Below, in pieces: positions 34,573-47,809 of a stretch of 64,000 bases of DNA. The stretch lies in NCBI RefSeq assembly GCF_001540865.1, contig NC_033621.1, forward strand, positions 12,854,276 to 12,918,275, given 5' to 3'. The notes beneath the pieces were generated by a model that did no database searches, was not told where the DNA came from, and was given only the letters and a program-made list of their open reading frames with translations. Made by a program: the position numbers and the translations under genes. The stretch is from Ananas comosus. Taxonomy: Eukaryota > Streptophyta > Magnoliopsida > Poales > Bromeliaceae. How positions within the stretch are numbered: the stretch's first letter is position 1; each line of letters begins with the position of its first letter.

Positions 34573-36128
34573 AGGACGGTCGGTATTGACCGCCTTTATG
34601 TTATTGGCGGATTTATAGACTTACATGGCATATTCCACATAGGAGTGTAAACGGTTCGGATTTGGGATGACCGACAACTGAACCCAAACACTAATCTCAA
34701 ATACGAATCCGACGAATTTTGAAAATTCATATCCAAAATCGGACCCAACCAAAAGCATGAAACATGCACTCGGAACAACCATTTTGCTTTGCAATATATC
34801 CAAGCATACTATGTTAAAATCTAAACTTGCAAAATACAAATTTAAATATAACATCAACCATTTATATATTTTATAAAATATAAAATCTAGTTGAGTTGGA
34901 AATGGGTACAGATAGAACCCACACAAGAAATCAAATTTGTTAAAGCTTTTATTTTTCGTACTCATATTCAAAACCATATCTATTTAGCATCATTTAAATT
35001 CACCTCATTTAGGTTCGGATAAAATTTTAAATATTTGTGCCCATTAACATCCTAATTGCACAACTCATATAAATATATCAAATTCTCTACATTAAGAATA
35101 TCTACACATCTATTAAGGACCCTGATTAGAAATTAATAGTAAATAAAAAAGCAAGCCTTTTTTTTTCACCACTTAAGATCCCTCATTAGACTATTAAAAT
35201 CTTTAATATTATCTACATCATCCATAAGAGCAGCATACTGAGGATAGCCCCTTTGTTGCAATACAATAGGCAGATAAATCAGAAAGCAAATATTCCATTG
35301 GGGCACCATATATTTGTTTTTTCTGAGAAAAAAAAAAGAAAATTTCATGTTGAAATTAACTTGTTTTATAATTTCAAATTAAGTACTTCAGTTGTTTATT
35401 GTTGCTGTCCTTCTCCTTGCAAAATCAGAAATTTTTTAAGTCTAAAAGCTTAAACTAAAGAATTAATTGATACCACACATGACAAAGCAACAAAACACAA
35501 CTTTAAAGTTGTTTTTTTTAAAAAAACAAAACAAAAAGACAAGTGCAAATGCCAAACATCTCTGAATTAGATATAAAGAAAAGAAAATATTGTGCTGCAG
35601 TAGAAGTAGATGATGAATTGGACAAACCATTTGATTTTCATTTACATCAGAAATTAAAACCAGCTCATATTTCTGATTTGTACAAATAGCTCAAGAAAAG
35701 AAATTTTGCAACTGCTTAAACACCTAGTTAGTTAATTCGCGAATTATTCGGCGAATTATTAAAAATCCGAATTAAACGGTCCGTTTACGAATTTTTTCCA
35801 AAGAAAGAAAATTATTCGCGAATTTTTGAGCCAGCCGAATTATTCGCAAATTATTTTCGAATTATTGAAAATATAAATAAAAAATTTATAATTTTTATTT
35901 TTAAATATAAATTATTTTATATTTTATACTTTATACCGAATTTATTTTTTAAGCCGAAGTTTTCAACGAATTTAAAAATAAAAAAATAAATTTTAGGCGT
36001 ATTATATCCGCACCGAATTTTTGCCGAATCCGAATTAACTAATTATGCTTAAACAAGTTAGTAGAAGCTATCTATTGAAAGAATAAGTCAAATGTCCAGT
36101 AGAATCTTATAAAGGGAGTCCTTTTCTT

Positions 36129-36130
<2 letters not shown>
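34573..36130. other. AT-rich spacer, no gene seen
   Basis: Contains degenerate repeats rich in CGAATTATTCG (35730-36030), for example CGCGAATTATTCGGCGAATTATT and GAATTATTCGCAAATTATT. No coding exon is convincing. Confidence 0.4.

Positions 36131-36133
<3 letters not shown>

Positions 36134-36195
<62 letters not shown>
36134..36195. repeat. Poly(T) tract, 62 bases
   Basis: An uninterrupted T run. A poly(A) run of 41 bases follows at 36795-36835. The two could be the opposite tails of retroposons or an inverted insertion, but the 600 bases between them hold no recognisable gene. Confidence 0.8.
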
Positions 36196-36198
<3 letters not shown>

Positions 36199-36793
36199 GA
36201 GAGAGAAAGGTATCATTAGAAGGGTTAACTTTAAAATAAAACCATTTTAATTTTAAGTTTAAAATAAAATAAAAATATTTTAAAATCATTGTGCCAGTTT
36301 TTTTTTTTTTTTCCCCGGTTTTTCCCTTATATGTAGGTCGAAATTGTTGTTGAACGCACGATTAATATAACGTTCAAAGTCGCCGGTCAGCACGTCCCTT
36401 TAAATTCCAACAGGGACGTGCAAACGGTCATCGCCACCATAAACTTATTTTGAAGTAATGAGCAAAATTTCAACAAATAAAGTTATTTTGAAATTTTTGC
36501 AAAAAAAATTAAAATAACTTGATAGTTAGCACCCGAGATCCCAAGTTCTTTATATGCAATGATCCTCATTTGAAAACATGTAAAATATTACACACCAGAT
36601 GAAAAAAAAAAAGAAGAAGAAAATAAGAACGTATTACTATTTTATAAGCATTCACCTCCATGAATAAATAATACATAAACAAGAAAATACTAATTTCGTA
36701 ATATCTCAACTTTTTTGATTTGTTAAACTATTTATAATACCAAATTTTCACCTCATCACTTCATAAATCTCCACCCTATCCCTTTCAGATTCA

Positions 36794-36794
<1 letters not shown>

Positions 36795-36835
<41 letters not shown>
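36795..36835. repeat. Poly(A) tract, 41 bases
   Basis: Uninterrupted A run. Length may be inaccurate because homopolymers are error-prone in assemblies. Confidence 0.8.
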
Positions 36836-36837
<2 letters not shown>

Positions 36838-36839
36838 AT

Positions 36840-38190
36840 AAGATCATAAACGCAAACTTGAAATAGTGAGTGGCCGCATATGATATTTCAAGGAAATCAT
36901 GGTTTTCATTTGACTCTATTTATGAAATTTATCCACTCGCCTAACAAATTCAAATACATCTTGCATAACAACGATGTGTTCCTGCAATTACGAAGCATAA
37001 AAATTTCGCAAAGCAGGTGCACATGCCGCCCCGAGGTCAAATAGCCTGCCAAATTTGTAATCACTCTTAATTCCGGTTCATATAGGTTGATGTACAAGAG
37101 AGTTCCTCATTTCTCAAAGTACAAAAATATATTAAAAAATCTTATAAAAAATATTGTAGCTGCTAATCTCTTACCAACATTTTTTCAGCAATCAATTGTT
37201 GATTCAATTTTCCTTTTTTCTTTATTATTTATTACCTTTCAGCCAGGCGCGGCAGAGGGGCATTTAACTATCAAATGGTTAAACCTGGTAATTACTATTG
37301 CGTGCACTAGGTTTATCAGATAAGCTATAAAGCACTCAGCCATCTGGCTCCCATCCCAACTCTGCTTACAATCACTCAATCACTATTACAAATATAGGTA
37401 CAAATAGAAAATAAAAAAAATAGCGTTAGAATGAAAATTAAATTATTTCCAAAAATTAAAAAAATAAAATTTAAATAGATAATATAGAATAAAAATAATA
37501 ATAAATAATTATATATAAAAAATAGAGATATTGTTGAAAATAGTTATACTAGCTTATTTCATATACTCGAAAATTACTATTCTTGGATAAAAAATTAACG
37601 TTTAGATATAAAGAGAGAGATAAGAAATTATTCCACTTCTTATTCCCAATCCAAACGGAGCCTTGGGGTCAACAGACTATCCAACGCATGACATATTGAC
37701 CCTCAAACTTTACTTTACTTTACTTTTTTAACTCCAGCCTTTTGAATTTATTATAGATAAGGCGCATAATCTAATTTAGTTAGACCGATTATTGCTATCG
37801 TATCAGCCACAATATTTTCATACCGTTTTTGCACCGACAATTTATCAAATATTTGACCTATAAATTGTATTGTGAAATTTAATTGTGCCTCTTCAAAACT
37901 TCTGAGCAAAAAATTTCAACAACTCAAAATTTGAAAACTAAAGTGTCACAGGCCCTACTATGTGAGACCAAAAGTGCAATTCACTCTCAAGATACAGTAT
38001 AGATGAATAGATCCACAAAGAAAGACAAGTAAATTCATTATCTAAATCATATAGCACTCAACCAACACAATATTACACTCCCATTATAGTAGTTTAGGCA
38101 GTATCTCTAAATAATAGTAAAAAAAAGCCTTCTTACCCAAACAATAAATCTTTAAGATGTTAGAAATGCTGCACAATGTTGAAAAGGATT
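36840..38190. other. AT-rich spacer, no recognised gene
   Basis: Short frames at 36906-37097 (minus) and 37087-37323 (plus) have slightly more complex composition but match no family I recognise and lack splice partners. I treat them as chance frames. Confidence 0.35.
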
Positions 38191-38208
38191 ACGATAAAAC
38201 TCGCACAT

Positions 38209-38356
38209 ATTTTTTTGTTCTTTGATAGCATGCTACCCATTTCGTTTATTTCTTTTACAAATAAACTTAGTTGAAAATATGAATCAACCAGAATTCGAAC
38301 TTGAGACCTGAGATACCAACCATCGAGCCCTTTGCCACTTGCGCCAGACAACCACC
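38209..38356 (-). mobile_element. tRNA-derived SINE with 13-bp target duplication
   Basis: Read on the minus strand it starts GGTGGTTGTCTGGCGCAAGT. It has a box A match TGGCGCAAGTGG (38346-38335), then AAGGGCTCGATGG, and a box B match GTTCGAATTC (38300-38291), the two RNA polymerase III promoter boxes of tRNA-derived SINEs. The 3' end is A-rich. Direct repeats AAAACTCGCACAT (38196-38208) and AAAACTCACACAT (38357-38369) flank it, differing at one base, as expected from L1-type target-primed insertion. Length is 148 bases. Degenerate copies lie at 22630 and 33128. Confidence 0.85.
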
Positions 38357-38369
38357 AAAACTCACACAT

Positions 38370-40840
38370 GTTGACAGCCTTTTTTTTTTTTTTTCCAAAG
38401 AGCAAAAAAATTGACTACCGATTTAATTGATTTGAATTTTTGTACCACGCAAGGAATAGGTATTAGGGCTCAAATTTTAAACATACAATCCTTATAGATC
38501 GATCATAACCAGCGTCAAAAACAAAGTGTTACGCACAACATATTGTCATGATGCACCAAGCGCTGGTTTTCTTTTTTCACAAAGAGATGTCAAATCCACA
38601 ACTCAAAAAGAATCATAATCTTACAATTTCACCATCTAAGAACCTATATTTTCACACAAGTTTCATTTCATTGGATAGTATAAGTAATAAAAAATCACCT
38701 ATGCCCTCGGATAGAGAGTTGTAAGATTACAACCCCTTTTGAATTATGAAAGAACATTTATCTTTTCCAATACTGGGATCCTTTAAAATAGATAACGTTG
38801 CCATGCAGTGCCCATCCAAACTAGCTGATGGGGAAGTGGTTCCCCACCAAATTTTTGTCAACCTGGCAACATTATTTTAGACCACAACCACACTTTCAAA
38901 TCCAAATCACCGACCTTAATGTTCACCATCATCACTACCAAAAGCAATGCAACAGGTCATCAGTACCAATCCACTACTATTTCTCGCTCTCACCCAACCA
39001 AGAGTCACTACCCAACCAAGAGTCACGGCGAAAGCCCACATCAGCTAAGCATCACAAATTCACAATCAAAGAAACACGTATTACAACAACCACTAATCTC
39101 CAAGGCCATGAAAAAAAGAGGTAAAATCGTTCAAAACTTATCTAATCTATGAACCATTTTAGGCGGTAATAGAGGTAATCGATCATTACCTCTATTAACC
39201 GCTCCTCCGCTATGTACTATGTAGTACTCCATCACAGAATTATCAAAAACTATTTCAGAAAATTAAAAAAAAAGGTATAACTAATATTTCGCTACACATT
39301 AGTCCAAAGAGGAATCTTGTCTGCATCTGTTTTCTCTTTCACTCTTTATTCCTTGTACCCATCTTGGGATAAAAATTTCTTACGGAACTGTCTCAAGACA
39401 CTTTCCTTCTGACTGACGGATCCATACTACATGTGATGCAAATCTCCTCATCTATACTACATGTGATACAAATCTCCTCATCTCGATACACAAAGATTCC
39501 ATCATTGCATCAAGATTATATGATTTGCTCCACATGTAGGATAGATCCCCCAATCCCAAAGGTATTGACTTCGAAAAGGATCCCCAAGAACACCACTCTT
39601 CTAAAAAATACTAGTCTTAATATATTGAATATCTAAATTTCATGTTGAAAGTGTCTAGGAAGTAGTGCCTAGATGGCCCACAAAGTTTTCCTGGTTAGAC
39701 AAACGTGCCATACTAGCCAAAGCCTTGGAATAAGTCGACCGATCACCAAGGCAACGATTCTCACAGCCCATATAAATACCTTACTAACATATATGCCTAA
39801 ATCACCAGCATCTATAATGAAACACACCAATATTCTTTAATCACCACCAGATATTTGAAAATCTTAGAACTTCTATACAACAAATAACCCCTAATCTGTA
39901 GGAAAACTTGCTTTCTAATACTTAAAGAAACAATTTCATCAGGGGGGAAAAAAAGTATAGAAGCCCTACAAGACGATCCTCACTTGGTCCCAACCCAGAA
40001 TTGAAAGTGAGCTTACACTCGAGATGATCAAAATGTAAATACCAGAACAATACCAGTTATGCAGCTAGATGTCCTCAAAAACAAATGAAGCCCACACGAG
40101 CAGATTTCAGCCTCAGTTCATGTGAAAAACCAGTGAAAGCCCAAATAAGCATGTCTGGTACATATAAAATAGGTGGCAATTTATGGTAATTCTAGCCACA
40201 AAAAGATCCTTAAAGCATCCTATCAATGAACTGACTCTTGGCTACCAACCCCATCCGCAACACATCAAATCACTTATACAACTCAGTAATACTGATCATA
40301 CTATACATTTCACAAAATTAAATTACAGCATTACCTAGTGAAAATCAGCCCATCCATCCATAGATACAAAATTCTCTATTAGATATCATGTTATACGTAA
40401 TATAATAGCGTCTGTGCTTAAGAATGATACTCAGTATTGTTACTAATGAAGGCTCAAACTAGTGAAATTCTTTGCTTTCATGGGAGAAATATGCTTACTT
40501 ATACACCCAAAAATGAGTGTACATCATACACCTCACCCATCTTACGGTGAGAATGTTTTTACAAATCACATCAATGTGACTAGTAGGGACACCATCACCC
40601 TAGAATGAGTGGAGTGTATAATATACAAATCCAGCTAAGATAGTCATGACGCAAGCAGATTGCTACTAAAATTTCAATGTTTGTTGCACTACTCTTCAAT
40701 TTCTAAAGTCACAGCATCTCTTACTAAGAGAAAGAAAATCATAAGCAGTTGATATAGTTGCTTATTTCTCAATTAGCCTGGTATGCTGAGACATCAGCTT
40801 AGCTTGTTTCAGATTCATAGATAGTAGCGGTTATTGCAAG
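38370..40840. other. Spacer downstream of the RBM7-like gene, no gene seen
   Basis: Moderately complex sequence with only short open frames. A small duplication of ATACTACATGTGATGCAAATCTCCTCATC lies at about 39424-39482 (two copies 29 bases apart). No splice-supported exon or RNA gene was found. Confidence 0.4.
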
Positions 40841-40842
40841 AT

Positions 40843-40848
<6 letters not shown>

Positions 40849-40884
<36 letters not shown>
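40849..40884. repeat. (CA)n microsatellite
   Basis: Eighteen CA units followed by an A run. Confidence 0.9.
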
Positions 40885-40888
<4 letters not shown>

Positions 40889-40934
40889 AAAATCAAGCAT
40901 CCAATCACAGGGTCTAATTGTTTTTGCAACTTAA

Positions 40935-41346
40935 GGCTAATTACACTTTTGGTCCTCAAACTATTGAGGCGCGTGACACTTTGATTCACAAACTTTATTC
41001 TATTGTAATTTTTGACTCAAAATTTGTAAATTTTTGCAATAAGTTCACAGCCTAATTTAGTTCACTGATGTGAAAGTAATCATTGGTGCGTTATCAATCA
41101 CAACACTATCACGTCACTTTCATATTAACAACACATCAACAGTTGGTCAACTAAATTAGATTGTATTGTAGTAATTAAAAAAGTTCGAGCCAGAACTTGC
41201 GACAAAGTAGAGCTAATTGGGCTGAATTGTAATAATTTAAAAAGTTCGAGCCAGAAATTGTGACAAAGTAGAGCTAGAGGACCAAAGTGTCATGCACCTC
41301 AAACTATACACCTCATAGTTTGAGGACCAAAAGTGTAAATTTAGCC
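40935..41346. mobile_element. MITE with GGCTAATTACACTTTTGGTCC ends
   Basis: The left end GGCTAATTACACTTTTGGTC and the reverse complement of the right end (GGCTAAATTTACACTTTTGGTC) match over about 35 bases, including CTCAAACTAT. A 50-60 base unit (AAAAAGTTCGAGCCAGAA...GACAAAGTAGAGCTA) is duplicated inside, at about 41178 and 41237. It lies 0.4 kb beyond the RBM7-like stop codon. Confidence 0.7.
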
Positions 41347-41764
41347 TGACTGAATTTTTGGAAGTTAGCCCTTCATTACAAAAGATAAGAAAGCAGCAAG
41401 AACATATAGTAAACAGCTACGAGATAAAATCGAAATATAAATGAACAAAAGAACTATGAAAAGCCACCAGCAGCACAAGCACAACAGGTCAATAAAACAG
41501 TAATGGAAGAAACAATTGCACGCTAGTTATCCAACAACATACTACTTAAGCACATATTGGAAATATTTTGCACATATTGGAAATATTTTACAAAGCCTTG
41601 TTGGTGAACATCAAGGTGCAGCAAGCAAGATAAAGGACTGCATAACATAGATTCTACCCCTATAAGCATCATCTACTAAATGATCAGGAAGAAGAACCTG
41701 TAGGCCCCCAACTACCATTAAATGTACAGTACATACCCTTGTTCAGGGAGTCGAGTTATATATG

Positions 41765-43124
41765 TTAATATGAAGGATATGCAATTGATTGCCTTGCATC
41801 TTGTCGGCTAACATCATTCAACATAGAACCAAAGACACGCCTAGTATACTCATAACTGCCATTGCTGAACCCTCTACCCAATAACCCATCAGTCGAAGCT
41901 GTTACATCAAGAAATTGGTAAAAGATGAGAATACTATTAGGAAGATGTGCTAGGAGGATATAGGATTAACTGAGGATTCCATATTCACCTTGAGACTGAA
42001 CACTTGGAGAATAAAGAGGATTAACACTGTGATTGGAAGCCCTGAAATTAATTATTGATTGCGCAGTTTCTTGGGACACATCAGTGTCACGAGAATGAAC
42101 AAAATGCGGATTTGGTAAAAGAGCAGTCGGTCTAGGTGTTACAGGAGTATTGCTATTTTGGGTGGGCTTATCTTTCCCAGAGATCTGTAGAAAATGGAAC
42201 AAGCTCAGTCAAATAAGTGTCTTAACAAGGCCCTAAAGCTTTTCCTTCGCTAAAGATTTTGACCAAGATCCAGTGGTAAAAAATGACAGCATTAAGTACT
42301 ACTTTAGCAAGTAACAAATACAGGGTTTTCAGGTACTCTAAAGTGACTCTGTAATTAAAAACTGATAAAGCCCAAATAGAATGGGAACATTGCATTTTAT
42401 ATTACTTCTACGCTTATTTTGTTCTGAAATCTTCCATTGGTCCGTTGAGCTACAGTACTATCATAGATGAAAGAGATGATTTAAGATGAAGACAGGAGAA
42501 GGCCAAGGGAAAAATGTAAGCAAACGCACCGCAAATTTAAGAGTTCTATTACGAAGACGAACAAGGCCCGAAAAAAGCCTAACAGCATAGTCTGCAATCT
42601 CCTCTGTTTCATACTCAGCAAAAGCATAACCTTTGTGGCGATTAGTTTCCTTATCACGAGGTATATGTAGGTCAACTACACGACCTACCTGAATAAGAAT
42701 CTCATACAAGACTCTCTCAGAAACCTTTTCATCCAAATTACCTATTAAAAATACATTTCCAATTAATACAACAAATAGACCTTCTAAGGCTTCATCAAAT
42801 AGCTCTACATTGCATTTATGATAACAAATGAAAACAATCTAATAAGGGCACTGTAAAACTGCAATGAACAACCAAGACATGATACAAGTATAAAAGTTAA
42901 CAGGACAACATAAAAATACAGCAGGGAACTAAAATAATGAAAGGATAATTGCGAACAAAGAAAAGTAACTAACCCTTAAAATGAATAAAAAAGCTCCTTA
43001 GAGGAACGAAGAAACAAAATAAATAAAACTGAAGCTACAAGAACAAAAACCCAAAAAAAAAAATGTAACTCTCCTTGATCACGCAAAATGGCAATGACAA
43101 CTTATACAGTATCAAATCTACACA

Positions 43125-43178
<54 letters not shown>

Positions 43179-44590
43179 TCTCTATACAGCAATATTGAAG
43201 GTTAATTTTTCATCTAGATTCTTAAAGCTTCTGGGTCATTACAATGACAGGACATTAACAGGATTACCTACAAAGTGCCCAAAAGAGCATAGATGACCCA
43301 CAAATATGTTAAAGAACTAGAGGCCAAGTAACTGTACTATGTTAATTGCTTTCACATGTAATATTCTAGGATGGAAGACAGACTACTTTTTCAGTCTCTA
43401 AAAGAAGGCCATGCTGAAAGTTTGGTATTCTTAATGGAAGAAATAATATCCAGCAACAAGGAACCAACTGTTAACTTTCCTGACCAGGGAATCAAAGAAT
43501 AACCCCCCAGATGTAAAAATGCCAAAAAGTAATTGGCCAGTATGAAAGCTTTAACAAGCAAGAACTTGAGCAACAAGTACTCCATAAACTAAGAATGCTG
43601 TAGGAAGTTACAACATGGATATCAGCAAACTATACAAAAGAAGCTTGTAAAGTTATCGATGATACGTGATTGACAACAAAGTTTCTGCAACAGCAGCTCA
43701 ATACAAAGAATGAAGACGTGAAAAGTCCTAGCTACTCAATAACCATCTGAATGTGGTTTATAAAACACAATACGGTATTTAAAATCCAAAGTGATTCAAG
43801 GCTTGAAATCTGACTTATATCTCCACAAAGTATAGTGAGCATCAAGTAAACAAATGGCCGAATGGTTGAAGGAACTAGGTTAACTAGGTAACTAGGTAAG
43901 ATCATATCTTTCTGACATTTAAAACATCCTATAATAGATTAGTAGAAACGTATGAGAAATCAACAAAGAGAGTTTCTTCGAGCGGTAAGAGAGTTGAGGA
44001 ATTATATATCTACAAAACATAGGATATAGGTTCTTTCCAAACTCTGAAACTTATGGTTCCGAATAACAATAATACAAAACAAATCAAAGCTAGCTAAAAA
44101 AATACAAACTAAACACGAGCTATAAACTCAAAAAATAACAAAAAAAACAAAACAAATCAAGAAACGACCCAAAAAAAAAAAAAAAGAAAAATTCGAGACC
44201 ACGACATGATTTTGCGACAAATCTAAACCAAAAAATTTGGATAAAAACTAATTCAAAAGCTAAATCGAATAACATCGAGCTAATACACAATTCACATGGA
44301 TTCGAACCTACACAGCATACGCAATCAGAAAGAACTACAAATCCCACACTGATCTATGAAATAAATAATCTATGTTCTAAATAACCAGACAAATCCACAG
44401 ATCCTACACTGATCTCTGCCATAAATAATCAAAAAATCCACAAACCCTACACAGATCTATACCACAAATAATCAGAAATTCCACAAATAATACGCCGATC
44501 TATGCTATAAATAGCCGAGAAAAAAAGCGATCACATGCGTTAGAAATTATTCAAACCTATATAAACCGTGCACAATGGATTCCGCGCCAT
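41765..44590 (-). CDS. RBM7: RBM7-like RRM protein (nuclear exosome targeting complex type)
   Basis: Small single-RRM protein matching the plant RBM7-type family; in Arabidopsis such a protein co-purifies with the helicase HEN2 in the complex that feeds nuclear RNA to the exosome. Coding exons 44590-44557, 42741-42530, 42184-41989 and 41898-41765 join exactly to 191 residues. Exon 1 encodes only MARNPLCTVYI plus one base; RNP2 (VYIGNL) is thus split by the 1.8-kb intron 1. The RRM covers ~8-80: NLDEKVSERVLYEILIQVG, HIPRDKET and RNP1 KGYAFAEY. The rest is a low-complexity S/N/P/Q tail ending RQSIAYPSY. Intron 1 holds a (TA)n tract. The start codon is the first ATG of the GC-rich first exon and lies directly upstream of RNP2. 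Confidence 0.9.
43127..43176. repeat. (TA)n microsatellite in RBM7-like intron 1
   Basis: Twenty-five TA/AT units. Confidence 0.9.
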
Positions 44591-44606
44591 AGATCCCGGA
44601 TCCAAG

Positions 44607-44634
44607 AGAGGAAACCCTAGCGCCGCCTCAATCT

Positions 44635-44676
<42 letters not shown>

Positions 44677-44700
44677 ACGAACCCTATTCGAAAGTCGAAT
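44607..44700 (-). promoter_or_regulatory. 5' leader of the RBM7-like gene: telo-box and CT tract
   Basis: On the sense strand, a (CT)n tract (44672-44641) is followed by GGCGCTAGGGTTTCC (about 44625-44611) and then the ATG. CT tracts and telo-boxes near the start are typical of housekeeping plant genes. The transcription start itself is not determined. Confidence 0.5.
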
Positions 44701-46049
44701 TTCCCTAAAGGCCCCTGACCTTATATAGGAGATCGATCACCGACACACTCCGTACCTTGCCCTCTTCTAATTGACTTGTGATTCCCATTGAGCTGATATC
44801 AGCCGTTTGATGATGCGCAGATCAACGGTGGATATTTGACTCCGTTTTTATGAGTTACGTGTTTCCACGGACACTTTGCCGACGCTTTTCGCCGGGAATT
44901 AAAATTTATTGAATAATAATTTAACATGCAAATTTTAGTAGTTTAGTGAATTTTATTTAATTACAACCACATAATTTGACAGAAAATTAGAAGAATTAGA
45001 ATGTATTTAATTAAGTTTAATTTATCAATTAATGAATTAATTTGAAAACGTAAATTATGTTATTTGATAAGTTAAAATTAATAAAAAAATTTAAATTTTT
45101 CTTAGCTACGAAACACTCTTTTCTTTGCGAAGATATCCAACGTATACAACTTAAATTATTTTTTAACTGTAAATATACCAAAGGAATACCAATGCTATTG
45201 AACAGTTAATTAAATAATCATCTTATTAATTAAATAATCACTCAATCAGAGTAAAAGCTTTTGTTTTAGTTAATGGTAAATTTATCTTAGTATTTTAATT
45301 TATCTTAGTAAACTTTAATTCCAACATAATTAATGGTTAAATTTATCAATCAATTGATAAATCATTTTAGATAATATTATGATAAATTAAAAAAATTTGG
45401 TTGATTTAGTTTTTTGAAGTTGTTTTGGTTTTCAAATTACTCAATCGAGTTGAACCGAATAATCGAGAAAACCTCATCGAGCCCACTGAAATTAGTTGGT
45501 TTTGATTTGATAATTTGGTTTAAACCGAATAGTGCACAGAATTGGACCGGATCTGAATCGGTCTTATTGGGTCATAAGTTTAATGGACCCAATAAGGCCC
45601 AATGCAAGCCCACGATCCGAGATAAGCCGATGTAGTAGGGATGTCGAGAGCCGAGAACAAGCGAGCTGGGCAGCTTGTGTTTGCTTATTTATTAAACGAG
45701 TCAGACACGTATTGGTGCGTTAAAATTTCAAGCCGAAAAATTCAGCACATTTGCGACTTGTTTATTAATGAGCTGAACACGAACCCGCTCACAAATAGTA
45801 AGTTAAATTATTAGCCCTACTACTAGCTGAAAAGTTAAAAGAAAACTAAAAAATTTAGAATTTTAATCAAATAATTAAAATTCATAAAATATAGATTTCT
45901 TTATATTTGAATTGGCCTAAAATCCAAATGAGTAAAAACAATTGGGTGAAAAGTTAAAAGAAAACTAAAAAATTTGAATTGATCTTTTCATATTTGGAGT
46001 GGCCTAAAATCCAAATTAGTAAAAAATTGTAATATATATATATATATAG
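44701..46049. other. Promoter-side spacer of the RBM7-like gene, no gene seen
   Basis: AT-rich from 44890. From 45430 to 45830 it contains degenerate AACCGAAT and GAGCTGAACACGA-type repeats, related to AGCTCG-rich sequence elsewhere in the window. Confidence 0.4.
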
Positions 46050-46587
46050 AGTGCGTCAGGGGTGCTTTTGGAAGCACGGAGCACTCCGTGCTTCCAAGTT
46101 GTTTTTGATGTTGGGACTTTTGAATCGACGATTGGCTCCGTTAGACTTGATCTAGAGTATTTGAAGTATCTAGAAAATAAATTTTGCGATTTTTCGATAT
46201 CATTTGCCTAGTGATCGAAGTGGCTCAAAATCAACGGCTGAAAATAAAAATCTTACAAAATATGATGATATGACATTAAAATTTTAGATCAAAGTTATTG
46301 ATCTTGTTTTATATGGTATAAAGAATTTTCTATCAAAATTTCATGTGATTTGGATATTTTTACACCGTTAAACTTGCAAACAGCTCACCACGGCCATTAA
46401 AATTATTAATTTTGAGCCTCTTCGATCACTAGGCAAATAATATCGAAAAATCGCGAAATTTATTTTCTAGGTACTTGAAATACTCTAGATCAACTCTAAC
46501 AGAGCCGATCGTCGATTCGAAAGTCCGAACATCGAAAACAACTTGAAAGCACGGAGGGCTCCGTGCTTCCAGAAGCATACCAGCCCA

Positions 46588-46589
<2 letters not shown>
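46050..46589. mobile_element. MITE with self-complementary termini, copy 2
   Basis: The ends AGTGCGTCAGGGGTGCTT and (reverse strand) AGTGGGCTGGTATGCTT pair, continuing through GGAAGCACGGAG and about 120 bases of arm. Each terminus folds on itself (GAAGCACGGAGCACTCCGTGCTTC on the left; GCACGGAGGGCTCCGTGC on the right). Subterminal sequence (ATCGACGATTGGCTCCGTTA) matches copy 1 at 24709-25210. It is flanked by (TA)n on the left and (CT)n on the right. Confidence 0.75.

Positions 46590-46638
<49 letters not shown>
46588..46638. repeat. (CT)n followed by (TA)n
   Basis: CT units to 46623, then TA units to 46638, directly next to MITE copy 2. TCTATATATATATATATACTA at this point resembles a Helitron 5' end, noted only as a possibility. 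Confidence 0.8.
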
Positions 46639-47809
46639 CTATTTATAAAAGCGTGAGTTTTGAATTTTTTTTTTTTTCTAAAAATGCCTCTATCTTTTTT
46701 ATTAATAGTTTTATGTTCAGTAATTTTCAACCAATCATTTCAAATAATTCACTAAGTAATAATTTATTCTCAAATAAAGATATTAATTTTTTGCCATTAG
46801 ATCTTTTCTAACGATTGAAAATAAAAGTATCTGTCACTTTTTGTGACAATAATATCCTTATTTTTATATCACATTTTTTATGTACGCGTTTCTCAAATAT
46901 TTTCTTTCTCACTCATAATATACGTACCCATCAATCCTTTCTCAACGTAATATCCGTAAATTTTTCAAATATCTCATTAATCTACCTATCATATATGTCA
47001 ACTACCTACATAATATCCGGTTAACCTTTCTCACACGTAATATCCACGCATTTTTCAAATATCTCATCAAAATTTTAATCTTTTCTCTTCGTTTCTAAAG
47101 AATTTTTTCAGCCTATCATAATTTTGAATTAAATATATCATCGCATTTGAATTTAAATATTAAAAAGGATCAAAATAAAATTTTAAATTTTAAATTAAAT
47201 ATGAATTTTATTACGAAAATATCTCTATCTTTTTAACTAATTTTTTTATGTCGAGGAATTTTGAGTTCGTCAGAAATATATAATATCTCCATTATCTTCG
47301 CATTTAAACTTAAATCTTAAAGTAGATCAAAATTAAATTTTAAATTAAACATCAATTTCTTTTCGAAAATGTCTCTATCTTTTTTACTAATTTTTTCATC
47401 GTCAGAAATTTTGAACCATTTTTCTAAATAATTCATTAAATTTTGGATTTCTCAAAAATATATAATATCTTTGCTACCCACGTATTTGAATTTAAATCTT
47501 AAAGTGAATCAAAATTAAATTTTAAAAATTTTAAAATTTTTGAATTTCAAACTTAAAGTGGATTGAAATTAAATTTTAACTTTAAAATTAAACATAATTA
47601 AAATTTTAATTATATAGAAAATATCTTAATATTTATCCATACCCAATTTTATCTCATCATAATACTTATCTATACATAAAATATATCTTATTTTAATACT
47701 TTCTCATCTCCATCTATACGTTTCTTAAATATAATAAAGTATATCCTTTTTCATTTTTACTATACGTTTTCTCAAATATATTATTTTAGTAATATCTTAT
47801 TCGTTTCTC

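Noticed and set aside
36906..37323. Short frames of mixed composition as a gene fragment
   Set aside because: No recognisable family, no matching splice sites, and lengths expected by chance.
38280..38356. Possible tRNA gene
   Set aside because: Only the box A and box B promoter words are present; there is no cloverleaf, and target duplications show it is a SINE.
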